A stretch of 64,000 bases of DNA from Serripes groenlandicus (GCA_031761405.1 JASEVX010000352.1:107214-171213), one strand, 5' to 3'. Positions 33,901 through 45,483 are shown, numbered from the stretch's first letter. Numbers and translations: made by a program. Notes: generated by a model from the letters alone, not told the origin.

Positions 33901-36900
33901 CTATTTTTGATTATAGTTTCAATGCAGTGAAAAGAACATAATTACAGTAATTTAGCTAGCAGGTGGTAGGTCTATGAAGGGTTTATCTTGCTTCAAATTA
34001 GTTTACAGTATGTCAAATTTGTATTGTCCAGTAATGCCCAATATTGCCCAGCTGTACGGGCATCAGAAAGCGTCTTTATTTGAGAAAGGGTAAAATATTT
34101 TTTCTAGTAATTTAATATATCTTCCATGCATTTCTGTTTGAATAATTCTGCTGTCATTTAACAAAAAATTATTTGTTTTCCTCAGGTAATAGACTTAACC
34201 CTTTCCCTCATACGACAATTCTGCAGCAGACGACTTCGAACGTATTTGGTCAAAAAATGGAAAATCTCTATAATTGAATGGATAACCTATGACAAAAAGT
34301 GGAAAACATTGTGGCAAAAGGAGAAATTGCACGTTTTGTGCAATTTCTTCTTTTGTCACTATGTTTTCAAAAAGGCGTCTGCTGCAGAGGCGTCAGAAAG
34401 CGCCTATATGAGGGAAAGGGTTAATTTTCCTATTAAATTCATATTTTAGGTTCCCAGATTTTCTACCTAGTTGATGAGGCACATTATGTTGGGAAAGGGG
34501 CAAACAGTGTGTCTTCAATGCTCCATCACCATTTTCAGCATCAAGGGTATGGGGAAAAGAAAGCACACCTGCACATGGACAATTGTAGTGGGCAGAACAA
34601 AAATAATGCAGTAATTGGGTAGGATTTGTGTTTGATTCTGTTGATATTGTATATTTAAAATCTTGCTATCAGGGTGATATAAATAATCAATTACACTGCA
34701 ATGATTTGACCTCGATGATATTGTTTGATGTATTGATACCAGTTTATTTATTTCATGAAAAATCATATATGAGATAAAATGAAATGAAATTTTATGACTG
34801 AACACTTTCTCACATACAACAAATCTGCAGCAGACGACTTTGAAAACATCTAGCCAAAAACATGGAAAATTCACATAAATGAATGTATGATTATTGAGCA
34901 ATTTCTTCTTTTGTCACATTGTTTTCAAAAGTCATGTACTGCAAACGTATCAGAAAGAGTATATATGAGGAAAAGGGTTATGTTGCATACGTTTTAGCTT
35001 GACTTTTCGAAGAAAAGGCTAGATATACTACTCGCCTTATTAAGTTTTTTGTACCAATACACTCAGAATTTTGGTTAAGTTTTTTGTACCAATTCATTTT
35101 TAGCTCACCTATGCACGAAGTGCAAGGTGAGCTATTGTGATCACATTTTGTCCGGCGTCCGTCCTTCGTCCGTCGTCCGTCGTCCATCGTCAACATTTGA
35201 GCTTGTTAACACTCTACGGGCTACATTTTGCATCCAATCTTCATGAAAGTTTATCAGAACGTTCATCTCCATAAAATCTTGGACAAGTTCGAAACTGGGC
35301 GATATGAGGTCAAAAACTAGGTCACTAGGTCAAATTGAAGGAAAATCTTGTTAACACTCTGGAGGCCACATTTTCAACTTGAGCATATTGAAACTTTATC
35401 AGAATGTTTGTCTTGATGATATGTAGGTCAAGTTCGAACATGGGTCACGTTGAGTCAAAAAGTAGGTCACTAGGTCAAATTGAAGGAAAATCTTGTTAAC
35501 ACTCCAGAGGCCGCAATTTTTGCTTCAGCAGTTTGAAATTTTGTCAAAATGTTTGTCTTAAAAATATCTAGGTCAAGTTCGAATATGGGTTATGCCGGGT
35601 CAAAAACTAGGTCACTAGGTCAAATTGAAAGAAAATCTTGTTAACACTTTTGATGCCGCATTTTTTGCTGCAGCAGCTTGAAATTTGGTCAGAATGTTTG
35701 TCTTAAATATATCTAGGTCAAGTTCAAATATGGGTCATATTGGGTCAGAAACTAGGTCACCAGGCCAAATTGAGGGAAAATCTTGTTAACTCTGTAGAAG
35801 CCGCATGTTTTGCTTCAGCGGCTTGAAATTTTGTCAGAATGTTTGTCTTAAAGATATCTAGTTCAAGTTCAAATATGGGTCATATTGGATCAGAAACTAG
35901 GTCACTAGGCCAAATTGAGGGAAAATCTTGTTAACTCTGTAAAAGCTGCATTTTTTGCTTCAGCAATTTGAAATTTGGTCAGAATGTTTGTATAAATGAT
36001 ATCTAGGCCAAGTTCGGATATGGGTCATGCCGGGTTAAAAACTAGGTCACTAGACCAAATTGAAGGGTAATCATGTTAACACTCTGGATACTGCATTTTT
36101 AATTTCAGCATGATAAAACTTTATCAGAATGTTTTTCTTGATGATACATGTATGTAGGCCAAGTTTGAATATGGGTCATGCTGGATCAAAAACTAGGTCA
36201 CTAGATCAAATTGCTTCAGCAGCTTGAAATTTGGTCAGAATGTTTGCCTGAATTATATCTAGGTCAAGTTCAAATATGGGTCATATTGGATCAGAAACTA
36301 GGTCAATAAAGGAAAATATTGTTCAAACTCCGGAGGCCGCATTTTTACTTTGAGCAAGTTGAAACTTAGTCAGAATGTTGTCTTGATGATATCTAGTCCA
36401 TGTTGGAATATGGGTCATATAAGGTAAAAAATATAGATCACTAGGCCAAATGAAGGAAAGTATTGTTAACACTGTGGAGGTTGCATTCAGAATAATTTTC
36501 TTGATGTGTTTTGCATTGCAGTACATTGTATAATTAAGGTGAGCGATCCAGGGCCATCATGGCCCTCTTGTTTTGTCAAAACCATTACAGATATTGCTTT
36601 GAAACTTACATCTCTTATTTACCATCATTACCTCCATCAACAGACAAGAGTACATAACTCTGTCAAGGTTTTTGTAAGAATTATGGCCCTTTTTCAACTT
36701 AGAATTTTGGTAAAGGTTTTTGTACGAATTCACTTTTTTGTCAAAACCATTATAGATATTGCTTTGAAACTTACATTGAAACACTTATTCACCATCATTT
36801 CCTCCATCAACAGACAAGAGTACACAACTCTGTCCATGTTTTTGTAAGAATTATGACCCTTTTTTGACCCATCCCACTATTTTTCAAAACCATTAGAAAT

Positions 36901-39900
36901 ATAGCTTATACACTTACAATACTTATTAACCATCATTACCTCCATCAACAGACAAGAGTACATAGCTCTGTCAAGTTTATTTTAAGGATAATGGCCCTTT
37001 TTAGATCACCTAGAGCCAAAGGCTCAAGGTGAGCTATTCTGACCACAGGACCAACTTCGTCCAAACTTCCCAGGAATGTTCCTTTGGTGGCCCTCTTTCA
37101 AAATTGTTCAAAGATTTAAATTCCATTGAGAACTTTGGTTGTCAGAAAGGGGGCAAAATGTCTGAAGGGCTTATATCGTGGCGATTCGTCCGTCCGTCCG
37201 TAAACAATTTCTTGTTAACACGATACAGTCTTCACTTTTGATTGTATCTCAACCAAACTTATACAGTAGTTAGATATTCATGAGAGCTCGGTTCCTTTCG
37301 AACACCAGCCAGATCCGCCCATGCATGACTGGATTATGGCCCTTGAAATGGTCAAAATTGCTATGATAGAGCTTGTTAACACGATACAGTCTTTATTTTG
37401 TTTTGTATCTGAACCAAACTTATACAGTAGTTAGATATCCATGAGAGCTTGATTCCTTTCGAAAATAAGCCAGATCCGCCCCATGCATGACTGAATTATG
37501 GCCCTTGAAATTATCAAAATTGCTATAATAGGGCTTGTTAACATGATACAGTCCTTATTTTTGATTGTATCTCAATCAAACTTATACAGTAGTAAGATAT
37601 CCATGGGAGTTTGGTTCATTTCTAAAAAACGGCCAGATCTACCCATGCATGGCTGGATTATGGCCCTTGAAATTGTGAAAATTGCTATAATACAGCTTGT
37701 GAACACAATAGAGCTTCCATTTACTATCTGATCTTCACCAAACTTAGATGGTATTTGAATATTGATGACATATTGGTTCCTTTTGAAACAAGCCAGATCA
37801 ATGCCAGTAGAGCATAGACCCTCATGGGTCTCTTGTTTTAAGTCCTTGTCTGATATTAAGAAAATTGAATAGGAATCTTACTTCAGTGATCATCTACTTA
37901 ATTTGTTCAAGCCGTATTGATTGGTAACACAATCATAGCAACCTCGCGTAATCACAAAATGTTCCTTTGATGGTCATCTTTCAAAATTCTTTAAAGACTT
38001 ATATTTTGTTTTACTGGCAAGCACTAAAAAGTTGAGTGTGCTGTTCTCCGACAGTTCTTGTTCAAAATATTTTGATTGTTTCAGGTATGGTATGTGGCGC
38101 ACAATGGTAGGCCTACACAAAGAGATTGAATTCAATTGCATGGAAGCTGGGCACACGAAATTTAACCCAGACTGGCATTTTGGGCTTTGGAAGGTATATA
38201 ATACATTTGTACTTCACATTGAAATGATGGCATACATGTTCTTTAATTTAATGTTGAGAAGAAGTAAACAAGTTTAAATCCAAAATGTAAAATAAGCAAT
38301 GAAAGTGTTAGGTCTGATTTTTAGCTCCACTGGCTGAAAGCCAGTCGAGCTTATGTCATGGCGAATTGTCTGTCATGCGTGCGTTAACTTTTTCCTTTAA
38401 ACAACTTCTTCTCCCTAACCTAAATTCCTTCAAATTTTTTTTATCCATCCATAATTCTGGTTTCCATGGCAACCAAAAGAAAAAAATAGTGAAAACTTAA
38501 AAAAATCTTCTTCTCCGAAAGCGTCAGGCCGATTTTCAAATAATTTTGTAGAAATGTTCCTTGGGTGACCCTTTATTAGATTCCTTCAAGAAATATTGAT
38601 TGGTTGAAAAAAATGGCCGCCAGGGGGCGGGGCTATTTTGCCTTATATGGCTATAGTGAAAACTTAAAATATCCTCTCCTCTGAAAGTGTCAGACTGATA
38701 TTCAAATCATTTTGCAGAAACATTCCTTGGGTGACACTCTACAAGATTCCTTTAAGCCATGGTGGTTGGTCAAAAACAAGGCCACCAGGGGGCATGGCTA
38801 TTTGGAGATTTGATTTTTGCCTTATGGCCGTGGAGCGATACTGGCCCTCTTGGGCCTCTTGTTTTTATACTGACAATTAAAGTATACAACAAAGGTGTTG
38901 TTTATATCTTTTAACTTAATTTAACAACATTTGAATAGTGTAGGTAGTATAAATGTTGACAACATGTATTTAAAAGACAACAACATAAGAGCACCTGACC
39001 TTTTTGCAGTACTTTAGAAGAACAGTTGTAATGTTATGTAGGGATTTGTTCTATGTCTACATTCATTACCTTTTACTTGTGACTAATCTTATTAAACCTT
39101 TCACACACACAGCAAATCTGCAGCAGAAAACTTCAAAACATTAAAAACATTTAGTCAAAAATATTGAAACTCTTTACAAATGGATAACCAATTATTGAAT
39201 TATGTTGGAAACAGTGTGGCAAAAAAAAGTAATTATTCATTATGAGCATTTTCACATTTTCCCACAATGTTTTCAAAGGTTGTCTGCTGCAGATGTGTTT
39301 TAAAATGCCTACATGAGGGTAAGGGTAAACACTTTTGGCTGTAATGAAGTCTATATCGATTATTGTTATCACCATTTTAAAGCATCGCCTCTTCTTCAGG
39401 TAAGATGGAGACACTCCACAGTGGAGACCCCAGAGGATATTGCCAGGACTGTGACAGAGTCTTCCAGAAATGGGCATAACATCCCACAATTGGTAGATGA
39501 CCCAAACAAGCCAGTTATTTTCTTCGACTGGGTTTCTTTTTTAAAGAAGCTTTTCAGGCCTATTCCCAGTCTAAAGAAATACCACCACTTCAGGTTTGTG
39601 TTATATTATATCAGTTTCAAACAGGAACATCTTGTCACACATTTGATGCTACAGTCATAACATAATTGTTTTAATGAATACATACCTGCACTAAAACAAT
39701 AAATACTGCACAAATTGTATCTGTTAAATAAAAATACCCCTTTATATATATTGTTGTACATGTATGGCCTGATGTTATAATGAAATACTTTTTCTTATCT
39801 GTAACCTGTTTTTCAGAATGTCTTCTGATCGTCCAGGGGTTGTGTTTGTGCGCCCCTATGCCACAGATCCTGAGGTTACTGTCAATATTCTAAAAGCAGG

Positions 39901-40069
39901 AGTCACAGTTGGAGAGGACTTCCCTGATAGACTGCAGGTGCCAGGCATGACAGAGGAGAGACAGTGGTACCTGTATGAGGAAGTTGGACCTCTATGTCAT
40001 AACAGCAACAGTGCCTGCCCCAGACCAGCTGTCCCTAAACCATCAAAGAGCCTTTCAAAAAAATCCTAA
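30983..40069 (+). CDS. Intact six-exon DUF7869-like (transposase-like) gene, 653 aa
   Basis: Exons are 30983-32066, 32628-32780, 34450-34618, 38085-38193, 39400-39593 and 39817-40069, all GT-AG with matching phases and no internal stop. ATG at 30983 (gaaaATGG) is the first Met in frame. The N-terminus has an acidic Ser/Asp run (about residues 50-65) and GCGCVRLYGKPCS. A Cys motif TDLCVKCQKH is at about 297-306. The second half has VDLHYSFDYAQQV, GPLYFKTPRKCQCFGVC, LHMDNCSGQNKNN, GHTKFNPDWHFGLWK, HNIPQLV, KKYHHF and RQWYLYEEVGPLC. I match this order to a large multicopy family of cnidarians and molluscs, believed to be DUF7869. The spaced Asp residues suggest an RNase H-like nuclease or transposase core (inference). 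No TIRs were found. Introns 2-4 are full of mobile elements, so introns were invaded while the frame stayed clean. Confidence 0.8.
32102..32128. repeat. AT dinucleotide microsatellite
   Basis: A run of about 12 alternating AT pairs in intron 1, just after the exon 1 donor. Confidence 0.8.
32970..34049 (-). mobile_element. hAT element remnant
   Basis: It begins cagggttggcaaagaattg, a typical hAT terminus, and has a subterminal hairpin of cccgggaaaaccc and ggggttttcccggg. Flanks tgctgtac (32962-32969) and agctgtac (34050-34057) fit an 8-bp duplication with one mismatch. The right end (atgcccaatattgccc) does not show a full matching TIR, so it may be eroded. Confidence 0.65.
33225..33893 (-). 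pseudogene. hAT transposase C-terminal fragment
   Basis: The 222-residue frame ends in the hAT dimerisation domain: SVVWWMSVERSNAVDPLLCQ, LARKLLSMPASSAAIERIFS (the [ST].ERxFS hallmark) and NFGSIQTKLRNRLGLQKCAK. Upstream are VWVKLLQTEELTPYMNVMGK and FLANILHPMYRGTNLN. The BED finger and most of the RNase H-like catalytic domain are missing, so this copy is 5'-truncated. It lies antisense in intron 2 of the six-exon gene. The frame itself is free of stops, so the insertion is not very old. Confidence 0.8.
34195..34424 (+). mobile_element. Family C MITE, best complete copy (C9)
   Basis: TTAA at 34195-34198 and 34421-34424; the 222-bp element begins ccctttccctcatacgacaa and ends tatatgagggaaaggg. 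It is palindromic overall: gcagcagacgacttcgaa against aaaggcgtctgctgcag, and gagaaattgcacgttttgtg against gcaatttcttcttttg. It ends 25 bp before the exon 3 acceptor. CCC termini with a TTAA site indicate piggyBac-type mobilisation. Confidence 0.85.
34797..34982 (+). mobile_element. Family C MITE in intron 3 (C10)
   Basis: aacactttctcacatacaac, ctgcagcagacgactttgaa, gcaatttcttcttttgtcac, and atatatgaggaaaagggtta at the end. Abuts I1. Confidence 0.65.
35102..36572 (+). mobile_element. Family E Helentron-like element (E1)
   Basis: The head agctcacctatgcacgaagt and gcaaggtgagctattgtgat are followed by cggcgtccgtccttcgtccg. About nine units of roughly 145 bp share aactaggtcactaggtcaaa, gaaggaaaatcttgttaaca and tcagaatgtttgtcttgatg. 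The tail aggtgagcgatccagggcca has the hairpin gggccatcatggccc and tcttgtt at 36572. Sequence on both sides belongs to one I unit. Confidence 0.8.
37003..38010 (+). mobile_element. Family B element nested in I1 (B3)
   Basis: The head agatcacctagagccaaagg and ctcaaggtgagctattctga follow a T-run of I1. The B core has aatgttcctttggtggccct and gatttaaattccattgagaa. After F1, B sequence resumes (cttgtctgatattaagaaaa, ttcaagccgtattgattggt). The B tail is missing where I1 resumes. Confidence 0.55.
37164..37837 (+). mobile_element. Family F element joined into B3 (F1)
   Basis: It begins inside the F head (gaagggcttatatcgtggcg), missing about 20 bases of the canonical start at 50415. Four units of about 165 bp follow, with cttgttaacacgatacagtc and cttatacagtagttagatat. 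The tail is ccagtagagcatagaccctc with hairpin agaccctcatgggtct and cttgttt. Confidence 0.65.
38323..38863 (+). mobile_element. Family J element in intron 4 (J3)
   Basis: The head agctccactggctgaaagcc; gtcgagcttatgtcatggcg; two D-like units with gccgccagggggcggggcta; the tail cgtggagcgatactggccct and hairpin ggccctcttgggcc then tcttgtt at 38863. A short, essentially complete copy. Confidence 0.75.
39092..39327 (+). mobile_element. Family C MITE in intron 4 (C11)
   Basis: TTAA at 39092-39095, acctttcacacacacagc, ctgcagcagaaaacttcaaa, ttttcccacaatgttttcaa, ttgtctgctgcagatgtg, and catgagggtaagggtaaa. Confidence 0.6.
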
Positions 40070-40110
40070 ATTTTAATTTAAATATGTTAATAGTTTGCCT
40101 ATTATTACGG

Positions 40111-40924
40111 TATACCCCAAAAAAACAAAGTTTTGGGGGGTATATAGGAGTCACTGTGTTGGTCGGTTTGTCTTTCTGTCGGTCGGTCGGTCGCAAGCCA
40201 TATTTTGTCCGGCCTATTTCTTACAAACCACTGTGTTTAGTTAAATACGATTTTACATGAAGCTTCTATACCAAGAGGAGATGTGCATACCCGGAAGGTC
40301 TTACAATTGCATGTTATTTTACAGAGGCCTGTTACGTCTGTCCGTCTGTATGTGTCTGTCAGTCCCACCTAACCTTGTCCGGCCCGCATCTTAACCATGC
40401 ATCATAGGATTTGAAAGATCTTGGCACAACGTTCACAATGATGAGGCGGCGTGTTGCACACAAGACCCAGGCCTGTACCTCAAATGTCAAGGTCACACTC
40501 AGAGGTCAAAGGTCAAAATGAGTACTGTTTGATAGGACTACCTTGTCCGGTCCGCGTCTCAACCATGCATTATAGGATTCTCAAGTTACTGGGCACACAT
40601 GTTCACCATGATGAGGTGGCTTGTACCTCAAAAGGTCAATTTCATGGTCAAAGGTCAAAATGAGTACTGTTTGATAGGACTACCTATCGGTATTTTGGTT
40701 GGAAGCCATATTTTGTCCGGCCATATTTTGTTTCTTACAAACCACTGTGTGGAATTCAATAAAATTTTACATGAAGCTTCTAAACCAAGAGATGTGAATA
40801 CCCTAAAGGTCTTACAATTACATGTTATTTAACAGAGTTATGGCTCTTTTACTTATTAAGTTATGGTGAAGGTCAAGGGGCTGTTTTGGGGGTATTTATC
40901 ATCTTCAGTGATAGTTCTAGTTTG
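40111..40924 (+). mobile_element. Family K element downstream of the gene
   Basis: It starts tataccccaaaaaaacaaag with a 5' hairpin to gttttggggggtatata, then gtcggtcggtcggtcgcaag. Two to three core units follow (cttgtccggcccgcatctta, ccatgcatcataggattt, aaggtcaaaatgagtactgt). It ends with ggctgttttgggggtattta (inverse of the head), hairpin tatcatcttcagtgata and gttctagtttg. Same plan as the TCTTGTT families but with a TCTAGTTTG end. Confidence 0.6.
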
Positions 40925-40971
40925 TTTGGTACCTGGCTTGAATCACTGCCTTTTTAACTCGTCTGCTTTTT

Positions 40972-41343
40972 AGCTCACCAGAGCACGAAGTGCTCAAGGT
41001 GAGTAATTGTTATAGCCTTTTGTCCGTCGTTCGTCATTTGTCGTCAACAGTTGCTTGGTAACATTTTGCATCCTATCATCATGAAAGTTTATCATAACAT
41101 ACATCTCTATCAAATCTATGCAAAGTTCAAAACTGGGTCATGTGGGGTCACTAGATCAAATTAAATGAAAATCTTGTTGATACTCTGGAAGCCGCATTTT
41201 AAGATTGAGCATGTTGAAACTTTGTCAGAATGTTTGTCCTAGTGATATCTAGGCCAAGTTCGAAAATAGGTCATGTTGGGGGCAAAAATTAGATCACTGA
41301 TATTTATATCAAGTTCGAATATGGGTCATATTGGATTAGAAAC
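40972..41343 (+). mobile_element. Family E element, 5' part (E2)
   Basis: agctcaccagagcacgaagt, gctcaaggtgagtaattgtt, and two core units. It breaks off after gggtcatattggattagaaa, where family L sequence begins. Confidence 0.65.
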
Positions 41344-42640
41344 TAATTTTTGGTTTCGTTTTACGTTTAGGTAACTTACATAGAAACAATCAAACTAAAA
41401 ACTTGGAAACTTGGAAATCGTGTTCATCTAATACACTTCTTCACATTGTATGCTGAGTGTGGTCTGTTTTTTGGGGTAAAAAACATAAATTTTGATGTAT
41501 TTTGGTAGATTTTGAGAATTAGACATACATATTGTAGTTGGTTAAATTTTGCTTTTTGGTCTCTTAAATGGAAACTATCAAACCTAATACTTTGAAACTT
41601 GGAAAACTTGTTCATCTAATACCCTTCTTCACAATGTATGCTAAAGATGCTGAGTGTAGCCTGTTTTTGTACGCCCGTTTTGAAAAAACGGATTGTATTA
41701 TAGTTTTACCTGCGGCGTACGTGCGGGCATTGTCCAGTATGTTGTCAGCTCAATAACTTTAGAAGCCTTTGTACAATCATCACCAAATTTGGTCAGAATG
41801 TGTATTGGCAAAAATATCTCGAACAAGTTCGATAACTAGCCATATCACTTTAGTTAATCAAGAGTTATCGCCCTTTTATTAAAGAAATTACCTAAAATTG
41901 GGATTGTCAGCTCAATAACTTTAGAAGCCTTTGTCAAATCTTCACCAAATTTATTCAGAATGTGTTTTGGCATAATATCTCGGACAAGTTCGATAACTAG
42001 CCATATTGCTTTAGTCAATCGAGAGTTATTGCCCTTTAATTATAGAAATTACCTAAAATTGGTCTTGTCAGCTCAATAACTTTAGAAGCCTTTGTCCAAT
42101 CATCACCAAATTTGGTCAGAATGTGTATTGGCATAATATCTTGGACAAGTTTGATAACTTACCACGTTATCTTAGTCACTACACACTTATGTCCCGCAAA
42201 ATGGCCAAAACTGTACTAACAGTGTCTGCTCTCCAAATTTGCCTGATGTACAACCAATTATCACTATACTTAATTGGTCTCAAAAAAACAGGACAGGCGT
42301 ATTTTGTGACATTTGGCACTCTTGTTTGGGATAAAAACATCAATTTTGATTGATTTTGAGTATTGGACGTTAAAAGTTGGTTAAGTTTTGCGTTTAGGTC
42401 ACTTACATGGAAACTATCAAACATAATACTTTGAAACTTGGAAATCTTGTTTATCTAATACCCTTCTTCACATGATATGCTAAAGATGCTGAGTGTGATC
42501 TGTATTTTTAGGTAAAAAACATCAATTTTTATGTATTTTGGTTGATTTTGGACATAGTTGGTTAAGTTTTGCGTTTAAGTCACTTACATGGAAACTATCA
42601 AACGTAATACTTTGAAAACTTGTTCATCTAATTTCTTTAT
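41344..42640 (+). repeat. Family L tandem array (units about 165 bp) with A4 inside
   Basis: Units share cacttacatggaaactatca, aatactttgaaacttggaaa, cttgttcatctaataccctt and gatgctgagtgtgatctgt. I see neither a clear head nor tail, because E elements abut both sides. Family A element A4 sits in a T-run of one unit. Confidence 0.6.
41669..42325 (+). mobile_element. Family A Helentron-like element, complete (A4)
   Basis: The head is gtacgcccgttttgaaaaaa with the 5' hairpin CCGTTTT/AAAACGG, then cctgcggcgtacgtgcgggc. About 3.5 units of 160-165 bp begin gtcagctcaataactttag. The tail has aaaacaggacaggcgtattt and tgtgacatttggcactcttg, then tt. It interrupts an L unit between gtagcctgttttt and tttgggataaaaac. 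Confidence 0.75.
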
Positions 42641-42644
42641 TTTT

Positions 42645-43692
42645 AGCTCACCAGAGCACGAAGTGCTCAAGGCGAGTTATTGTGATTTCCTTTTGTACGT
42701 TGTCAACATTTGCTTGTTAACACTCTAGAGGCAACATTTTGCATCCAATCAAATCTAGGTCAAGTTCGAAACTGGGTCATGAAACTGGGTCATGTGGGGT
42801 CACAAACTAGGTTGCTAGATTGAATTAAATGAAAATCGTGTTAACACTCTGGAAGCCGCATTTTAACTTGAGCATGTTTGTCAGAGTGTTTGTCTTATCT
42901 AGGCCAAGTTCGAATATAGGTCATGTAGGGTTAAAAACCAGGTCACTAGGCTAAATTGAAGGAAAATCTTGCTAATACTATAGCGGTCGCAATTTTTGCT
43001 TCAGCAGTTTGAAATTTGGTCAGAATGTTTATCTTAATGATATCTAGGCCAAGTTCAAATATGGGATATGCCAGGTCCATAACTAGGTCACTAGGCCAAA
43101 TTGAGAGAAAATCTTGTTAACACTCTGGTGGCCACATTTTTTGCTTCAGCAGTTTGAAATATTTTCAGAATGTTTGTCTGAATGATATCTAAGTCAAGTT
43201 CGAATATGGGTCATATTGGATCAGAGACTAGGCCAAATTGAAGGAAAATCTTGTTTACTCTCTGGATGCTGCATTTTTAATTTGAGCATGTTGAAACTTT
43301 ATCAGAATGTTTGTCTTGATGATATGTAGCCCAAGTTCGAATATTGGTCATGTCTTTTAAAAAGTAGGTCACTCAGCCAAATTGAAGAACAAGCTTGTTA
43401 ACACTCTGGAAGCCGCATTCTTGGCTTGAGCATGTTGAAACTTTGTCAGAATATTTGTATTCAGGATATCTAAGCCAAGTTCGAATAGGGGTCAGGTCAG
43501 GTCAAAAGATAGGTTACTAGGCCAAATTGTAGAACAATCTTGTTAACACTATAGAGATAGCATTTTTGACTTGAGCAGCTTGAAATTTTGTCAGAAAGTT
43601 GGTCTTGATGATATTGCCATTGGCGCTAAAAGATTCTTAAATAGATCATTTTCAGGTGTCAGAGCGATCCAGGGCCTCATGGCTCTCTTGTT
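42645..43692 (+). mobile_element. Family E element, complete (E4)
   Basis: agctcaccagagcacgaagt and gctcaaggcgagttattgtg at the start; about seven core units; the tail agagcgatccagggcctcat (hairpin partly eroded) with ggctctcttgtt at 43692. Confidence 0.75.
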
Positions 43693-44123
43693 TGTTACAT
43701 TGATTTCAAATTTTTCAGAAACAATAAAAACATAATGTACTTCAACATATTATGAATATCTTCAATCAGACCGTGACGGTCACCGTTACTGAAAATAAGA
43801 AAACAGTAATAATGTTCAATATCTTTAGTTAAAGTTGACGTAATGTACCAGTATCATTTGCCTGTCCATTGCATACACAAGCTTATGCTCTTGATTGATT
43901 GTGACAGCCATCCAATGTGAAGATCTTCCTTATCATGTATATGAACTTGGATTTATTTCCACATAGTTAATCATGTTTCAATACTTGAAAAATAGCAGTT
44001 GTGTGGTCATTATAATATATAAAATAAATAAACCGTAAAAGGATAATATCAGACGAGGTTTATACATGTATATATTCTATAATTTAGAACCCGTTTGCTG
44101 TTTTCCTTTGAGTTTATTTCTAT
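43693..44123. other. Spacer, nothing recognised
   Basis: AT-rich. A weak self-complementary gaccgtgacggtcaccgtta sits near 43770. No coding signal. Confidence 0.4.
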
Positions 44124-44356
44124 TTAAAGCCTTTCCCAATTACAGACGTTTTCTTAAGCCTCTGAAGAGTTGTGTACAAATTGTAGCAAAAAAGAAAATT
44201 GCTCATAATAAGCAAGTTCTCTTGCCTAGAGGTCACATCATTAATTTCAACTTTATTGAATTATTATACTTTCATTTCCATTGAATTTTCATAGTGCTTC
44301 CAACACGGAGTTTTTTAAAATTCTGATACAGATTTTTTGTATATGGGAAAGGGTTA
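44124..44356 (+). mobile_element. Family C MITE, diverged (C12)
   Basis: TTAA at 44124-44127 and 44353-44356; agcctttcccaattacagac at the left and tatatgggaaaggg at the right. The interior is strongly diverged. Confidence 0.6.
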
Positions 44357-45191
44357 ACAAATGGCAAACGTTTTTATCTTTACATTTTATCTTTTTAGCT
44401 CACCAGTGCACGAAAAGCAAGGTGAGCTTTTGTGATCACATTTTGTCCGGCGTCTGGCCGTCTTCCGGCTTCACCATTTGCCTTGTTAACACTCTACAGG
44501 CTACATTTTCCACACGATCTTCATGAAAGTTTATTAGACGTTCATCTCCATCAAATTTTGGACAAGTTCGAAACGGGTCAAAATGTTGGTCACTAGGTCA
44601 AATTGAAAGGAAATCTTGTTAACACTCTCTAGAGGCCACATTTTCAACTTGAGCATGTTGAATCTTTATCAGAATGTTTGTCTTGATGATATGTAAGTCA
44701 AGTTCGAAAATGGGTCATGTCGAGTCAAAGAGTAGGTCAATAGGACAAATTTAAGGAAAATATTGTTAACACTCTAGTGGCCGCAATTTTGGCATCAACA
44801 ATTTGAAATTTTGTCAGAATGTTTGTATTAGTAATATAGTAATATCTAGGTCATGTTCGAATATGGGTCATATTAGGGCAGAAACAAGGTCACTAGGCCA
44901 AATTGAAGGAAAATCTTGTTTACACTGATAGCCGCAATTTTTTGCTACAGCAGCTTGAAATTTGGTCAAAATTGTTATCTAAATAATATCTAGACCAAGT
45001 TCGAATATGGGTCAAGCTGGGTCAAAAACACTTTGGAGGCTGCATTTTTTGCTTCAGCTGTTTTGAATTTGGTCATAATTTTTGTATTAATGATATCTAG
45101 ATCAAGTCCTAATATGGATCATATTGGGTCAGAAACAAGTTTGAATATGGTTCAAGCCTGGTCAAGAACTAGGTCACTAGGCCAAATTGAA

Positions 45192-45268
45192 GTTGATATG
45201 TACCCAAAAAATCATTATTGACCTCGGCTATCGCCTCGGTCAAAAATGGTTTTTTTTGGTGCATATCA
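45192..45268. mobile_element. 77-bp hairpin micro-element inside E3
   Basis: tgatatgtacccaaaaaatc at the left and, inverted, tgatatgcaccaaaaaaaac at the right; the centre gacctcggctatcgcctcgg is a tight palindrome. The arms are about 34 nt with few mismatches. It breaks the E core, so it is an insertion. Confidence 0.55.
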
Positions 45269-45483
45269 CATCATGTATAACAGCTGAAAAGTCCATAATT
45301 GTATAATATTGTTCAATCTCCGGAGGCAGCATTTTTACATTGAGCAAGTTGAAACTTTGTCAGAATGTTTGTCTTTTATGATATCTAGTCCATGTTGGAA
45401 TATGGGTCATATCAGGTAAAAGAATATAAATCACTAGGCCAAATGAAGTAAAATCTTGTTAACACTCTGGAGGTTGCATTTTT

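Larger units (their letters stand above)
32805..34090 (+). mobile_element. Family C MITE in intron 2, split by hAT (C8)
   Basis: TTAA at 32805-32808, cccttttccacatacaac, ctgctgcaaacgactttga; it breaks at 32969 and resumes at 34058 with gggcatcagaaagcgtct and tttgagaaaggg. It starts 24 bp after the exon 2 donor. Confidence 0.65.
34995..38062 (+). mobile_element. Family I Helentron-like element in intron 3 (I1)
   Basis: The head agcttgacttttcgaagaaa is at 34995. The core has units with ttttgtcaaaaccattatag and ccatcatttcctccatcaac. The tail gtgctgttctccgacagttc ends with ttgtt at 38062 (hairpin CTGT/ACAG). It is interrupted by E1 (35102-36572) and by B3 plus F1 (37003 to about 38010). It ends 22 bp before the exon 4 acceptor. 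Confidence 0.65.
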
